DNA of 64,000 nucleotides from contig JAMPIW010000002.1 of the NCBI GenBank assembly GCA_040183005.1, forward strand, positions 124,001-188,000, written 5' to 3'. The DNA is from Gammaproteobacteria bacterium. Its GTDB lineage: Bacteria; Pseudomonadota; Gammaproteobacteria; Ga0077554; Ga007554. Under the pieces are notes generated by a model. The model was not told the DNA's origin. It did not search any database and was given only the letters and a program-made list of their open reading frames with translations. Every line of letters starts with the position of its first letter. The first letter of the stretch is position 1. The position numbers were made by a program, and so were the translations under genes. Shown piece by piece: positions 22,420-32,384 of the stretch.

Positions 22420-25233
22420 TTACTTAACACTAGCAAAGGTTCCCAAAAGGGTTGTGGCCTCTTTCGCGGTCGGCGACCCGGGCGCCTTCTTGACTATTGC
22501 ATCGAGCACCTTTCTTGCCTCGGCCAATTGTTTCTGTTGAAGCAGGACGCTTCCAAGATGAAGCTGGACTTGTGCATCCTCCGGAACAAGCTTGGCAGCG
22601 TCACGCAATAGGCTGGCAGCCCGGCTTAGATCACCATTTTTAAGCGTCAGCATCCCCAGGGTGTCAAGCACATAGGGATCCTTGGGGGCCAGTTGGTAAG
22701 CCTGCTGGGCGTATTCCATGGCCTTTTGGGGCGCTTTGTCACGATTCAGCCAGGCCAGGTTATTGAGCGCCGGCACATGCTTGGGCGCGAGTTTGACGAC
22801 TTGGCCATAGGTAGCCAGAGAGTCGGTTTCACGCCCCATGTCGAGGTAAGCGCCAGCCAGTTGCATATGGACCGGCACATCATTGGGGTGATCCTTTAGC
22901 CAGTCGCGCATGGTTTTGAGGGCAGGCTCCTGCTTTTTCTGCCCCCACTGCGCTCGGCTGGTGAGAATAACCAGTTCCGAGCCCGGGGCTTTCTTGAGGG
23001 CTGCGGCAAGTTTTTGTTCGGCGGCGGGGAGATCACCGGTGCCCAGCGCAAACCAGCCCTCGATGCCCAGCACTTCGGCCCGGTCGCCAAAATCCTGCCT
23101 GAGCTTGGCGAGCGCTTTTTTAGCCTGGTCCAGTTCGTTGAACTGTACGCGCATCTTGATTTCACCCACGCGGGCGGGCAGGTAACGCGGACCGAGCTTG
23201 ATCGCCTGCTCCAGCTCCTTGCGGGCGCGGGCGGTATCACCGCGGCCGGCCAAGGCATTGGCGTAATAAAAATGGGCGAGGGCGGAGTTGGGGGCAATTT
23301 TCGTCCACTTCTCGAATGTGCTGGCAGAGGATGCGCCATCTCCACTCAACAGCAGGGCTTTGCCGCGCAGTTCCAGCAGCGCCGGTTGCTGGCGAAACTG
23401 GGCATCCGCCAGGCCGCGAGTGATTTCTAGCACTTTATCCGCACGTCCCGTTTGCAGATATTCCGCAGCGAGTTTGCTGCGAATCGCTAGGTCGCCGGGT
23501 TTGCTTTTCGCCGCCTGTTCCAGCATTTCGAGGGCGGCAGCAGAATTGCCCAGCCGGGACTCGGCGTCAGCCAGGAGCTGTGTGGCCTCGGTGTCGCCGG
23601 GCTGGTTTTTCAGCAGTGGCTGTAGCAGGGTTTTCGCCCGCTGATAGTTGCCTTGCAGGGCCTCTACCTTGGCGAGATTGCGGGTAGCGGAGGGTTCATT
23701 GGGCTGGAGCTTGAGGACTTTTTCCAGCTCAGCCTTGCCTTGCTCCCACTGAGCTGCGGCGAGATAAACTGCGGCCATCAGTTTGGGCGGGTCAACTTTA
23801 TCCGGGTAACGGGCATGCATAGCTTTGGCGCGTTCGAGGGCTTCCTTGAGTTTGCTGTCGCGGAAGCTGGCGAGCGCCAGCATGAGTTCCTGGGTATAAG
23901 CGTCGCTGGCAGTGGCGGCCTGCTTGCCAGCCTGGCTGATGGTCTGGTCGAGCGCCTCACCGGCCATCAGTTTCGCCATCATGAGCATGTCCTGGGCCTG
24001 TTTTGAGTCGGGTTCCAGCGCGGCGAGTTTTTTGGCGTATTCCAGCCCTTTTGCTGTATCGCCTTCAAGCATGGCGACGGTGGACATCATGCCCAGCGCC
24101 TGGGGGTCATTGGGGGAATTGGCCAGGGTTTTTTGCAGGATGTCTTTCGCGTCGTCGTATTCGGCACGGCTGATCAGAATGCTGCCAAGCAGGTTTTTAG
24201 CCGCCCTGGAGCGGGGCGCGACCGCAGAAATCTTTTGCGCATGAGTAAGCGCCTGCTCGGTGTTGCCGAGCATGAGATGGGTGGTGGCCAGGTATATTTT
24301 GTTGGACAGGAAGGAGGGGTCAACCGCGTTGCTGGCTTCGAATGCCGTTACCGCATCCTGATATTTTTTTTGGGCAAAATAATTTAGCCCGGCAATGTAA
24401 TTCACATAGGGATGGTCTTTTAACCCCGCTTCTTGCAAGGCCTTGATGTCGGCTGTGGCCTCCGGGAATTTTTTGAGCTGGATGCGTACCTGTGCCCGTT
24501 TGGCCTGCTCGAGATACGGGGTAGCCCTGTGTTTGATGGCGCTGCCGTAGGCTTTTTCCGCCTCGGTTAACCGCCCTTGGGCCATTTCCAGGTCTCCCAG
24601 TGCGCTCCAGGCGTCGGCAGAGGTCGAATCTGCATTCAAGGCTTTTTCTGCCCATGGCCGGGCGACATCATAGTGACGCTGGTAGCCATGCAGGGCGATC
24701 ATGCCAATCAATGCCGGAAGTGAATCGGACTTGATTTGCAGGGCCTGTTCCAGCGCCTGTTGCGCCAGATCGAGCTGTCCTTTGGCGATAAAAGCCTGCC
24801 CTCGCAGGCCGAGGATGGTAGCCTGCCCCGCTTTGGACATATCAGGCGTCAGTTTGCCGCTTTCTGCCAGCACCCTATCCAGGTCTCCCTGGAGCAGGAT
24901 AGCCTTGATCAGCGTGGGCAGTACGGCCGAGCGCGCCACACCGAGTTTCTGCGCCTGCAGCAACTCTTTTTCCGCCTCCTTCCCCTGATGCGCCTTGACA
25001 TAATTTTCCCCTAGAAGCAGGCGTGCTTCGGCATTGTCCGGGCTTTGCTGCAACGCGCTCTTGAGCTCGATAATGCTTGATCCCAGATCCCCTTTGTCCT
25101 GGAAGTCCTTAGCCCGTTGTACATGCTGCTGTGGGGTCAAATTCCCAACACTATCACAACTCGTAAGGGTGGGTGCCACGAGTACTGCGGCTAGCGCGCA
25201 GGCGCGCAGATTGCCAAAAAATTCCAACTTCAT
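22420..25233 (-). CDS. prsT: PEP-CTERM system TPR-repeat lipoprotein PrsT
   Basis: A 937-residue lipoprotein (lipobox near TLTSC, Cys about residue 26) made almost wholly of TPR-type helix pairs. It begins QHVQRAKDFQDKGDLGSSIIELKSALQQSPDNAEARLLLGENYVKAHQGKEAEKELLQAQKLG. Length and starting motif match the TPR lipoprotein family found beside prsK/prsR in exosortase genomes. It probably acts on the periplasmic face in exopolysaccharide or PEP-CTERM protein export, as TPR scaffolds do in other polysaccharide systems. A ribosome site (GGGGAG) precedes ATG. A larger TPR paralogue lies 0.7 kb upstream. Confidence 0.92.
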   Translation of the reverse strand: MKLEFFGNLRACALAAVLVAPTLTSCDSVGNLTPQQHVQRAKDFQDKGDLGSSIIELKSALQQSPDNAEARLLLGENYVKAHQGKEAEKELLQAQKLGVARSAVLPTLIKAILLQGDLDRVLAESGKLTPDMSKAGQATILGLRGQAFIAKGQLDLAQQALEQALQIKSDSLPALIGMIALHGYQRHYDVARPWAEKALNADSTSADAWSALGDLEMAQGRLTEAEKAYGSAIKHRATPYLEQAKRAQVRIQLKKFPEATADIKALQEAGLKDHPYVNYIAGLNYFAQKKYQDAVTAFEASNAVDPSFLSNKIYLATTHLMLGNTEQALTHAQKISAVAPRSRAAKNLLGSILISRAEYDDAKDILQKTLANSPNDPQALGMMSTVAMLEGDTAKGLEYAKKLAALEPDSKQAQDMLMMAKLMAGEALDQTISQAGKQAATASDAYTQELMLALASFRDSKLKEALERAKAMHARYPDKVDPPKLMAAVYLAAAQWEQGKAELEKVLKLQPNEPSATRNLAKVEALQGNYQRAKTLLQPLLKNQPGDTEATQLLADAESRLGNSAAALEMLEQAAKSKPGDLAIRSKLAAEYLQTGRADKVLEITRGLADAQFRQQPALLELRGKALLLSGDGASSASTFEKWTKIAPNSALAHFYYANALAGRGDTARARKELEQAIKLGPRYLPARVGEIKMRVQFNELDQAKKALAKLRQDFGDRAEVLGIEGWFALGTGDLPAAEQKLAAALKKAPGSELVILTSRAQWGQKKQEPALKTMRDWLKDHPNDVPVHMQLAGAYLDMGRETDSLATYGQVVKLAPKHVPALNNLAWLNRDKAPQKAMEYAQQAYQLAPKDPYVLDTLGMLTLKNGDLSRAASLLRDAAKLVPEDAQVQLHLGSVLLQQKQLAEARKVLDAIVKKAPGSPTAKEATTLLGTFASVK

Positions 25234-25265
25234 CTTGCTCCCCTCTACGGTTATTGTGGCAACTT

Positions 25266-25343
25266 ACTTCTTGCCAGTTTTGAGGCGATCATCTATTTCC
25301 AGGAAAATGGCACGGATACCACGCATGAGATAGGGGTTCCAAT
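25266..25343 (-). other. Short open fragment (possible gene remnant)
   Basis: Between the Uma2 and prsT genes a minus-strand frame reads AVDWNPYLMRGIRAIFLEIDDRLKTGKK and stops at 25266. It looks protein-like but has no start of its own; upstream it runs into the Uma2 gene in another frame. It may be the 3' scrap of a lost gene. I do not recognise it. Confidence 0.25.
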
Positions 25344-25901
25344 CTACAGCACGTCCTCGTACACGGAAGCTATTGACAGCGTGAGGCCCACTGACTCCAG
25401 ATGAACCCCTTCGCCACCGGTATAGGTATCCACCCACCATCCGTCCGCACCGTCTCGACGGTAGACCTCGACTTGCATGCGATCCTGGGTCACCAGCACA
25501 TATTCTTTGAGACTATCCAGCACCTGATAAGCAAGCAGTTTCTCGCGCCGGTCAATAGTCTCTGTGGCGGGTGAGAGGACTTCAATAATGAGGCAGGGCC
25601 GGGATTTATGGTATTGCTCGATATCATCAGGATCGCATGTTACCAGCACATCGGGATAATAAAATGCTTGCATCTTTTCCACACGCACCTTCATGTCGGA
25701 CATAAAGGTGCGGTAGCCCCCACCCCGCAGGTGGGCGCGTAATACCGTATAAAGGTTTCCGGCGATCAGATTATGCGTCTCGCTGGCACCCGCCATGGCA
25801 AATACGCGCCCCGCCACGTATTCGTGGCGCACCTGGCTGCGCAGTTCGCCTTCCAGATAATCAGCGATGCTCAGGGGTGATAAATGGGCGTGCAGAGTCA
25901 T
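25344..25901 (-). CDS. Uma2-family (DUF820) putative endonuclease
   Basis: A 185-residue protein of the Uma2/DUF820 family with a PD-(D/E)XK-type nuclease fold. It has VRHEYVAGRVFAMAGAS at the start, the metal-binding Asp in FYYPDVLVTCDP, the Glu of LIIEVLSPATE and the basic DRREKLLAYQVL. These genes are scattered and often horizontally acquired, abundant in cyanobacteria, and their role is unsettled. It sits between two TPR genes of the PEP-CTERM operon, where it has no obvious functional link, so it may be an insertion. Confidence 0.88.
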   Translation of the reverse strand: MTLHAHLSPLSIADYLEGELRSQVRHEYVAGRVFAMAGASETHNLIAGNLYTVLRAHLRGGGYRTFMSDMKVRVEKMQAFYYPDVLVTCDPDDIEQYHKSRPCLIIEVLSPATETIDRREKLLAYQVLDSLKEYVLVTQDRMQVEVYRRDGADGWWVDTYTGGEGVHLESVGLTLSIASVYEDVL

Positions 25902-25973
25902 GCTCGACTACCTCATGAGGTCAATTTAGTGGGAATATCATAGCCACAAGGCGATGGGAGGGCAAATTACAGC

Positions 25974-28769
25974 TTAACCTCCTGATTTGAGGCGATTCAG
26001 CAGTGACTTTGCCGCTGCCGCTTCGCTAAAGTCGCTGTTGCGCTCAAGCAGCCGTTCCAGTTCCTTGCGCGCATCCTGGCGGCGGCCTGATTTATCCAGT
26101 GCCACGGCCAGATGATAACGGATATCCGGTGATTCAGGAGATTTGGCTGTGGCGGACTGAAGCAGCTCCAGACCGCGCTTTACCTGCCCCTGCTGTACCA
26201 GGATCCAGCCGAAGGTGTCCATAATGGCAGGCTGGTCTTTTGCCAGATTGTAAGCCTTTTCGGCGTATTCCAGGGCGCGCGGATCGCCCTGCTCATAATA
26301 GACCCAGCCGAGGTTGTTGAGCACGGCGGCATTTTTAGGCTGCGTCGTAAGCACCTTCTGATAATGCTCTATGGCCTCTTTGCGTTTGCCGTCCGACTGG
26401 TAGGTGCTGGCCAGCACGGTGCGCGCACCGGCGTCATCGGGGTGCTCGGCGAGCCATTGGATCAGCGCCTGATAGGCTCCGGCGCTATCGCCGGCTTGCT
26501 TGCGGGCACCGGACATCTTCACCGCCATCCCTCCACTCTTGCCGCGCTGGTAGGCGGTGGCATAGGCCTTGGCGGCATCGGCATAGGCACGGGTGCGCAT
26601 GTGGATATTGCCTTCCAACTCGTACCCTGCCGGGGATTTGTCTTGTTGTTTCTGGATCTGCCGTGCGATGCCCAGGGCTTCTTGAGGGCGGTTATCCTGG
26701 AGTTCCAGCTCAGCCAAGGCCACGGAGGCGGGCAGGAAATTGGGATCCACTTTGAGTGCCTTGTTCAGGCTGGCGGCGGCGGCCTTGGAGTCTTTCGACT
26801 TCATTTGGGCCTGTGCGAGCAGGTACTGAGCCTGGGGTGATTTGGGCAGCTTCTCGGTGAGCTTGCGGTAGCTGGACAGGGCGCTGCTGGTTTCGCCCGC
26901 TGCCAGTTGCGCCTGAGCCAGGGCTTGCAGGGCAATCGGATTGTCGGCATGCTCATCCTGGACATCGCGCGCGATGCTCAAGGCCTTGAGGGGTTGGTTC
27001 TGTTGCAGATAAGCATTAATCAGCAGCAGGGCAGGCTCCAATGCCTTGGGGTTCTTTTCCCTGGCCTTTTCCAGCCAGCCAAAGGCCTCTTTCTCTTTGC
27101 CCGCGCGTGCCGACAGGCCGGCCAGCGCCACCATGGCGCCGACATTTTTGTCGTCATATTTGAGGATATCCTTGTAACGCTGTTCGGCCTGCTGGGGTTT
27201 GCCCTGTTGCAGGTCGATCTGCGCCAGATTCATTTGGGCCGGACTGAATTTGGGCTGAATCTTTATGGCTTGCTCGAATTGTTTGTGCGCTGAGGCCAAG
27301 TCTTTTTTGCCCAGGTAGGCGGCGCCCATCAGGTTATAGGGCACGGGGTTATTGGTGTCTTTCCTGGCCATATTCTGGGCGACGGCAAGGGCCTTGTCGA
27401 AGTTCTTTTTCTGTAGGTGGGCAAGCACCAGCAGGACATCCGCCTGCATGGGTTCCTTGCCCAGGTCGACGACGGATTCCAGTTCCTTGACGGCCAGTTC
27501 GGTCTCACCCGCCGCGAGATGCCCTACGGCCAATTGGGTGCGTATCGCTGCGGCATTGGGCGCGAGCTTGGCGGCCTGTTCGAGGTAATCGGTGCCTTTG
27601 TTCAGATCGCCGCCCTGTGAATAGGCACTGCCCAGCAGGGCCAGTAATTGCGGGTCTTTGGCGTTGTCCTTGAGAGCAGGTTCGAGTGCCTTGACTGCAT
27701 CCTGCGGGCGCTTGAGCTTCATCAGGGTAGCGGCGAGCAGTTTGCGGGCGGCAACATTGCCGGGCAGCGCTTTCACATAGCGCGACAACTCATCCTCTGC
27801 CTGCTCGAATTGGTTCTGGGCGTAATGGATGTTACCCATGAGCAGCAGGCTGGGCAGATGCCCCGGCGCTATCTTCAGCACCTGCTGGAGATAATCCTGG
27901 GCAGCGGTGAGGTTCTTTTCCTGGAATGCCATGGCCGCGGCCAGATAATTGGCGAGCGGGTGATTGGGCGCGCGTTTGCGTACCGTGTCGATGTCCTTCT
28001 TCGCTTCGGTGGGCTTGCCTAATGCGATTTGTTCAATGGCACGACCCAAGTAGGCGGAAAGATTGTTCGAATCAAGCTGTAGCACCTTCTGAAAGCTTTG
28101 CAAGGACTCGGCATGGTGGCCGGCGGTCCTTTGCAGATCGCCCTTCATCAGCCACGCGTCGATGTTTTGCGGATCGGCCTTGAGTGCCCGGTCTACAAGG
28201 CCGCTCGCACCTGCCGTATCTTTATCCACAGCAGCAGCAATGCGGGCCAGCCCTAGCAGAGCATCTGGAAAATCGGCGTGGTTTTGCAGTGCTTCATTGT
28301 ACTTTTCCTTGCCTTGTGCCGCCTTGCCCAAGGCGAGCTGGGCATGCCCCTGGAGGGCTGCGATGCCGGCCTTGATATCCGCCGAGGCCCCGGCAGGCGG
28401 TTTGATTTCATCCAGAACGGCTTCGTAGCGCCCCTGCAGCAGGTAGGACTTGCCCAGTGGGATGAGAACCTTGTCGTCCGCCATGCCGAGGTCTTTGGCG
28501 CGTTTTAGCTCCTTCGCGGCGGAAGCGCCATCACCCTGTTTCAGGTAAACCTCTCCCAGCATGAAGCGCGCTTCTTTATTGTCAGGATTTTGCTGGAGGG
28601 CATTTTTGAGCTGGATAACTGCGGCCTTGGTGTCGCCTTTTTGCAGATAGCTTTGGGCTTCTCCAATCAGTTTTTGGCTATCGTCGGCATATGCTGGGTG
28701 ATTCCCCATCGCGATCAATGCCAGCCCCAAAACAATCGCGCTTTTCCGTTTTTTGTTGTGCTTTTTCAT
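25974..28769 (-). CDS. Second PrsT-like TPR protein (periplasmic)
   Basis: A 931-residue protein with a Sec signal (KSAIVLGLALIAMGNHPAYA, no lipobox Cys) and about 20 TPR-type helix pairs. It opens with LIGEAQSYLQKGDTKAAVIQLKNALQQNPDNKEARFMLGEVYLKQGDGASAAKELKRAKDLG. That opening closely parallels the PrsT lipoprotein downstream, so the two are paralogues. It lies between prsR and Uma2 on the same strand. Without a lipid anchor it is expected to be soluble in the periplasm, perhaps partnering the lipoprotein. Confidence 0.88.
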   Translation of the reverse strand: MKKHNKKRKSAIVLGLALIAMGNHPAYADDSQKLIGEAQSYLQKGDTKAAVIQLKNALQQNPDNKEARFMLGEVYLKQGDGASAAKELKRAKDLGMADDKVLIPLGKSYLLQGRYEAVLDEIKPPAGASADIKAGIAALQGHAQLALGKAAQGKEKYNEALQNHADFPDALLGLARIAAAVDKDTAGASGLVDRALKADPQNIDAWLMKGDLQRTAGHHAESLQSFQKVLQLDSNNLSAYLGRAIEQIALGKPTEAKKDIDTVRKRAPNHPLANYLAAAMAFQEKNLTAAQDYLQQVLKIAPGHLPSLLLMGNIHYAQNQFEQAEDELSRYVKALPGNVAARKLLAATLMKLKRPQDAVKALEPALKDNAKDPQLLALLGSAYSQGGDLNKGTDYLEQAAKLAPNAAAIRTQLAVGHLAAGETELAVKELESVVDLGKEPMQADVLLVLAHLQKKNFDKALAVAQNMARKDTNNPVPYNLMGAAYLGKKDLASAHKQFEQAIKIQPKFSPAQMNLAQIDLQQGKPQQAEQRYKDILKYDDKNVGAMVALAGLSARAGKEKEAFGWLEKAREKNPKALEPALLLINAYLQQNQPLKALSIARDVQDEHADNPIALQALAQAQLAAGETSSALSSYRKLTEKLPKSPQAQYLLAQAQMKSKDSKAAAASLNKALKVDPNFLPASVALAELELQDNRPQEALGIARQIQKQQDKSPAGYELEGNIHMRTRAYADAAKAYATAYQRGKSGGMAVKMSGARKQAGDSAGAYQALIQWLAEHPDDAGARTVLASTYQSDGKRKEAIEHYQKVLTTQPKNAAVLNNLGWVYYEQGDPRALEYAEKAYNLAKDQPAIMDTFGWILVQQGQVKRGLELLQSATAKSPESPDIRYHLAVALDKSGRRQDARKELERLLERNSDFSEAAAAKSLLNRLKSGG

Positions 28770-28854
28770 GATATTATCTCTGTCTATCTATGTAGCGCGC
28801 CATAATTATGTGCAGGTTGCCCAAATATATGGGGCGGTTAACAGCGGTTTTCCG

Positions 28855-30231
28855 CTACTTTAGTTTTATCTGGTATTTATTCATCAAATCATACAATGTC
28901 GGGCGGCTAACGCCGAGTATTTCCGCTGCATGCGAGACATTTCCATCAAACCAGCGCAGCGCCCGCTGCAATGCCTGGCGTTCGGCGTTGTCGCGCGCCT
29001 CGCGTAAGTTGAGTATGATCGGTTCCTCATTATTCGAGGTGGCGGGGGGTGTCAGCTCAAGATCTTCCACGCCGATCTGAACGCCTTCACTCATGATCAC
29101 CGCGCGCTTGATGCGGTTTTCCAATTCCCGGATATTGCCGGGCCAATGGTAAGCCTCGATTGCTGCCAGTGCTTCTTTGCTCAAGGTGCGCTGCGGTTTT
29201 CCTTGCTGGCGGCTGAATTTATCTACAAAGGCATGCGCCAACAGCACGGCATCCCCGTCCCGTTCCCTCAGGGGGGGGATGGTGATGGTCAGCTCACTGA
29301 TCCGATAATACAAGTCCTCGCGGAATTTCCCCGCGCGCACCAGCACCGGAACGTCCTGGTGCGTTGCGCATACCACGCGCACATCTACCGCGATTTCTCC
29401 GCGCCCGCCGATCCGCTCAATCACCCGTTCCTGCAAAAATCGCAGCAATTTAGCCTGTAACGACATGGGTAGATCGCCCACCTCATCGAGGAACAGCGTC
29501 CCTCCTTCGGCATACTCGACCTTTCCTTTTACTTGTTTTGTGGCGCCGGTGAAGGCGCCTTTTTCGTAACCAAACAGCTCACTTTCAAGCAGGGCTTCGG
29601 GTATCGCGGCACAGTTGATGGCGACAAAGCGCTGCATAACACGAGGGCTGAGTTCATGCAGGGCACGGGCAAGCAGTTCCTTGCCGGTGCCGCTTTCCCC
29701 CAGTATCAGCACAGTGACATTGGTGGGCGCGACCTTTTCCACTGTGGAACACGCCTTGAGCATCTGGGGGCTAGAGGCGAGTATGCCTTGCAATGGCGAA
29801 TTTTTCTGTTGCTGCGCGGCCACCAACTGGCGGTTTTCCTCTTCCAGGCTGTGCAAAGAAAAGGCGCGGTTTACAATCAGCGAGAGGATCTCTGGGTCGA
29901 TGGGTTTTTGATAAAAGTCATACGCTCCCAACCCTATCGCCCGCACGGCGTTTTCTCGATCATCATTGCCGGTGACCATAATGACCTTGGTACCCGGCGC
30001 GATGACGAGGATGTCCCTGAGCGTCGCCAGTCCTTCACTGGCGCCGCCGGGGTCGGGAGGCAAGCCCAAATCCAGAGTCACCACTGCCGGTTCATGATGG
30101 CGCACCTGCGCCAGGGCGTTTTCGCGGTCGCCTGCGGTCACCACTTCGAAGCTATCAAAACACCAGCGCAACTGGCTTTGCAAGCCTGGATCATCCTCGA
30201 CTATCAACAATGTCTTGCTTGACGGACTCAT
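28855..30231 (-). CDS. prsR: PEP-CTERM response regulator PrsR (sigma-54 activator)
   Basis: A 458-residue NtrC-type regulator. The receiver domain (about 1-125) has phospho-acceptor Asp54 in VTLDLGLPPD. A sigma-54 AAA+ domain follows, with Walker A GESGTGKE at 178-185 and the RpoN-contact loop GAFTGA at 225-230. The C-terminal Fis-type helix-turn-helix (VSHAAEILGVSRPTLYDLMNKYQI) closes it. It lies one base after prsK and both are on the minus strand. The RpoN dependence fits the -24/-12 promoter upstream of the PepA-like gene. Confidence 0.95.
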   Translation of the reverse strand: MSPSSKTLLIVEDDPGLQSQLRWCFDSFEVVTAGDRENALAQVRHHEPAVVTLDLGLPPDPGGASEGLATLRDILVIAPGTKVIMVTGNDDRENAVRAIGLGAYDFYQKPIDPEILSLIVNRAFSLHSLEEENRQLVAAQQQKNSPLQGILASSPQMLKACSTVEKVAPTNVTVLILGESGTGKELLARALHELSPRVMQRFVAINCAAIPEALLESELFGYEKGAFTGATKQVKGKVEYAEGGTLFLDEVGDLPMSLQAKLLRFLQERVIERIGGRGEIAVDVRVVCATHQDVPVLVRAGKFREDLYYRISELTITIPPLRERDGDAVLLAHAFVDKFSRQQGKPQRTLSKEALAAIEAYHWPGNIRELENRIKRAVIMSEGVQIGVEDLELTPPATSNNEEPIILNLREARDNAERQALQRALRWFDGNVSHAAEILGVSRPTLYDLMNKYQIKLK

Positions 30232-30232
30232 G

Positions 30233-32368
30233 TTATACCCTCCCTTGTACGGCTTTTTTTTCTAATTGTTCGAGTTGCGCATCTTCCTGCCGGAAAAACG
30301 GCAAAGGGAGCATGATACGGAACAGACTGCCCTCGCCCGGCTGGCTGACAACTTCGATATCACCACCTAATTCACGCACCAGTTCGAGGCTCTGATAGAC
30401 ACCGATACCCATGCCCATATTGCCTTTGGTGGTTTCAAACGGCTGGAAGAGGCGCTTGCGGATGAACTCGGCATCCATGCCATGGCCGCTGTCCTCCACT
30501 TCCAGGATGGCCTGGGCACCCTCACGTTTCAGCCGTACCCGCACATAGCCATCTGCGGGGGTTGCCTCCTGCGCATTCTGTACGATATGGCCGAAAACGG
30601 CGGCAAGACGGTCGCGATCTGCCAGTACGCGCAAACCCGTTTCGGCTATTTCCAGCGATGGCGCAGGCTTGGAGTGTGTCCGCGCCTCAATGACTTCGCG
30701 CAATAGTGTGTCAAGGTCAAACTTGATTGCAGTATGCGCCTGGAGATTTCCTGCGCGCAACTGGGCAAGCATCCGGTTCATCTTTGCCGCCGCATGCTCC
30801 ACCGTATTTATCGCATCTTCCATGAATGCCGGGTTATGTTTGTGTTTTTGCGCATTCGATACCACCAGTGAAAGCTGCGCCACCAGATTCTTGAGGTCAT
30901 GTACAACAAACGCGGAAAGCCGGTTGAAGGCCTCGAACTGGCGCGATTCCGAAAGGCGCTGAGCAGATTCCAGTTGACAAAGAAAGCTGGCTGCCTGATA
31001 GCCTGCGGTCTTGAGCAGGTCGCGGTCTTCCCAGTTGATCTGCCGCGCGGCGCGCGGCTGCGCCAGCATCATGAAGCCACATAGCTGCTGATCCAGAATC
31101 AGCGGCACCACCAGCCAGCTTTGAGGCAGGTCACGCAACCATTGCGGTATCACCAGTCCCTCGTGGGATTCGGGGCGATGTGCGTATTCGCCCAGATCAA
31201 TGATCCACTGGCGCGCTTCCAAGAAGCGTGCCAGTGAACCCTCCACAGGCTCACTGGCGCCTGCGCTTGAAGGCATGTTCCAGCGTGCCAAGGGTGCAAA
31301 GTGAGCAAAGGTGTCACCGGCAGTCTTGCTTCGCCACCACAGTATGCCTGCTGGGCTGTCGACTATTTGTGCCAGCGCCCGGATGGCCTGTTCCTGGGTT
31401 GCCGCTGACTGCTGTTGGCCTGGTTCACCATTGGATAAGGTGCGGATAAACCGCAGCCATTCCTCACGGTAATCGTATTTGTGACTGAAAAAATGCTTGT
31501 TGAGTAGCACCTTCCAGCGGGCGCGCACCTGACCAGAAGAAACTATCGCCAGCAACACCACTGCCGAGCCAAACAGAAAAATCGCCTGGCCCACCACGCC
31601 CCAATTTCCACCATAGATGCGGATGTAATAGCCGGCAGCCGCCATGACCAGCAGATAGATCCCTGCCCCCATTAGCGCGGCCGTGTGGAAGACGAACCCG
31701 CGCGAGACCGCCACATCCAGCGACCACTGCGGATTGCGCGCCGCCGAGACGGCGATCAGCGGCACGGCCAGTGCCGTAATCATGCCCCTCGCATCCCACA
31801 GGTGCGCGTCGATCTGCTTGAAAAGCAGCGCGTCCGAGTACAGGAAAAAATCATAGGCAAACATGCCGCCGACACCCATGCTGAGAAACTTGATGGCCCA
31901 GCGCTGCTCGGCAGGTGTGTTGCGGAGCACCTGTTCAACCAAGCCTAGCCCGGCCACGGCCAGCAGGACGTGGCCGAACATGCGCAGATCCACATCACTG
32001 GAAAAGCCGGTCAATGACGGGTAGATGACCATTGACAGGAGAGCCAAACTCAGCCCCGCCAGCCCTGCTGCGAGCCAGCGCAGCCGCAAGGGCATCGGGC
32101 CGGCCTGCTGTGCGGGATATAACAATCTGACCAGGAATGCAAACCAAACGGCGTTGCGCGCTATCTCCACTGCCGGAAGCGTCAGGGAGGGCGGGTAATC
32201 CAGCTCGGCGTGCCAGGCCGCCATGGCCGCCCATGCCACTGTAAACAGGGACGCGAAGACCAGCAATGCGCCCTGCAGCCGACCGCGCCAACTGGTCAGC
32301 AGCAATAGCGACAGCACCAGAAACATCAGTGCGGCGGCGGTGTAGCTGAGCACACCGATATTGAGCAT
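30233..32368 (-). CDS. prsK: PEP-CTERM system sensor histidine kinase PrsK
   Basis: A 711-residue membrane kinase. The N-terminal part has about ten hydrophobic helices, then a GAF-like region (around 310-470), a His-kinase dimerisation helix with the phospho-His in FVVHDLKNLVAQLSLV, and an ATPase domain with N-box IVQNAQEA, G1 VEDSGHGM and G2 GMGIGVY. This is the architecture of the XrtA/PEP-CTERM kinase. A GCGGAG ribosome site sits between the start and the MITE-like element, which ends 16 bases upstream. Signal sensed is unknown. Confidence 0.95.
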   Translation of the reverse strand: MLNIGVLSYTAAALMFLVLSLLLLTSWRGRLQGALLVFASLFTVAWAAMAAWHAELDYPPSLTLPAVEIARNAVWFAFLVRLLYPAQQAGPMPLRLRWLAAGLAGLSLALLSMVIYPSLTGFSSDVDLRMFGHVLLAVAGLGLVEQVLRNTPAEQRWAIKFLSMGVGGMFAYDFFLYSDALLFKQIDAHLWDARGMITALAVPLIAVSAARNPQWSLDVAVSRGFVFHTAALMGAGIYLLVMAAAGYYIRIYGGNWGVVGQAIFLFGSAVVLLAIVSSGQVRARWKVLLNKHFFSHKYDYREEWLRFIRTLSNGEPGQQQSAATQEQAIRALAQIVDSPAGILWWRSKTAGDTFAHFAPLARWNMPSSAGASEPVEGSLARFLEARQWIIDLGEYAHRPESHEGLVIPQWLRDLPQSWLVVPLILDQQLCGFMMLAQPRAARQINWEDRDLLKTAGYQAASFLCQLESAQRLSESRQFEAFNRLSAFVVHDLKNLVAQLSLVVSNAQKHKHNPAFMEDAINTVEHAAAKMNRMLAQLRAGNLQAHTAIKFDLDTLLREVIEARTHSKPAPSLEIAETGLRVLADRDRLAAVFGHIVQNAQEATPADGYVRVRLKREGAQAILEVEDSGHGMDAEFIRKRLFQPFETTKGNMGMGIGVYQSLELVRELGGDIEVVSQPGEGSLFRIMLPLPFFRQEDAQLEQLEKKAVQGRV

Positions 32369-32384
32369 TGTGGATACTCCGCTA

